NCBI GenBank assembly: GCA_963920705.1
Contig: OY987225.1
Coordinates: forward strand, 32,093,458 to 32,157,457
Direction: 5' to 3'
Length of the DNA stretch: 64,000 bases
From: Odiellus spinosus
Taxonomy: Eukaryota > Arthropoda > Arachnida > Opiliones > Phalangiidae
Shown here: positions 63,426-64,000 of the stretch, one piece after another
Position numbering within the stretch: position 1 is the first letter of the stretch
Layout: every line of letters starts with the position of its first letter
The notes under the pieces: model-generated
Told to the model about the DNA's origin: nothing
The model's input: only the letters and a program-made list of their open reading frames with translations
Databases searched by the model: none
Translations under genes and position numbers: made by a program

Positions 63426-64000
63426 TTCTGGAATTTGAAAATTATGCTATTTAGGGTGTTGTCTAAATTCTATCATTAAATCATAATATCTTGGTATGCT
63501 GTAAGTTAAATCCTTTTAGGCTAATCCAATATACAAAATTGCAAGCTTGAAAGATACTCAAATTGCCATAGAAAACTAGATTTCAATGGATAAGTCCCTT
63601 TTAATTTGGTTAATTTCAGTGTTACTATAGAGATCAATTAAATCTGATAAATTCTTGAAAGGTTTTTAGGTGCGTGATGGGCCTTAGATATTTTCGTCTA
63701 CCATGTTTCTCACCCTCTGAAATTTGGTCTTGGTTTCCCACGTATAGAGGAGCCTAGTTTAGCTTTGAACTCTAGTTCCACGCACAGTTGCACCCATCTA
63801 TCTCTATTCATAGAATTCCATGTAGCGTAAGGCTGAGCTTTTTATTTTAAATCTAATTCACCTCACCGTTCGAAACGCGCTTTAGATTTTTAAATTAAAT
63901 TGTGTTTCACAATATACACCCTACTCTCTCTCTCTCTCCCTAACTCTTATCACTCTCCCTAATCTAGGATTTTGTGGATAAGGATCACGGGCTTTTCCAT

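Larger units (their letters stand above)
57926..64000 (+). other. LRCH: LRCH intron 1 (at least 6 kb)
   Basis: No further exon with LRR or CH coding is seen. It includes a CT/AG-rich patch (58565-58580), GC-richer islands (59440-59680 and 62560-62770) and minisatellites at the right end. A candidate TATA box CTATATAATC at 62753-62762 follows a GC-rich island and could mark an alternative promoter. Confidence 0.65.

Overview
The window looks like nuclear DNA of an invertebrate animal, most likely an arthropod and probably an insect. The evidence is strongly AT-rich non-coding DNA, spliceosomal introns with GT/AG ends, an insect-like muscleblind gene, and animal orthologues of MIPEP, MRPS18B, CLYBL and LRCH. 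The species cannot be named from the sequence. I had no tools, so exon models come from reading splice sites and checking reading phase by hand.

Left half (1 to about 40.5 kb): this is the 3' part of muscleblind (mbl) on the + strand. The first zinc finger lies off the left edge. I can trace eight coding exons whose phases agree from end to end: 5084-5245 (or 5560), 10904-11110, 20310-20537, 23790-23855, 28652-28787, 30140-30201, 31515-31599 and 33046-33182. They encode the end of zinc finger 2, an Ala-rich linker, fingers 3 and 4, a small basic exon, a Pro/Gln region, and then two further CCCH fingers (5 and 6). A very A-rich 3' UTR of about 7.3 kb seems to follow. The large introns hold minisatellites, several fold-back (MITE-like) elements, a CRE-rich TATA promoter candidate and strong splicing-control signals. 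The most striking signal is a 261-base stretch without any AG, containing a cluster of YGCY (muscleblind-binding) motifs, directly upstream of the 66-nt exon.

Middle (41.2 to 51.4 kb): five intact genes of the DGAT2/MOGAT acyltransferase family lie in a tandem array. Two are on the + strand and three on the - strand, convergent at about 45.4 kb. All keep the HPHG active-site motif. They share two 3' introns but differ by gene-specific introns, and the second gene has lost residues in a conserved block.

Right part (52.1 to 64 kb): MIPEP (mitochondrial intermediate peptidase, 11 exons, +), MRPS18B (mitochondrial ribosomal protein, one exon, +), CLYBL (citramalyl-CoA lyase, one exon, -), and the first coding exon of an LRCH leucine-rich repeat protein (+). 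The rest is the LRCH first intron, which ends in minisatellites. Three neighbouring genes (MIPEP, MRPS18B, CLYBL) encode mitochondrial proteins. CLYBL and LRCH are head to head across about 250 bp that carries a perfect CRE.
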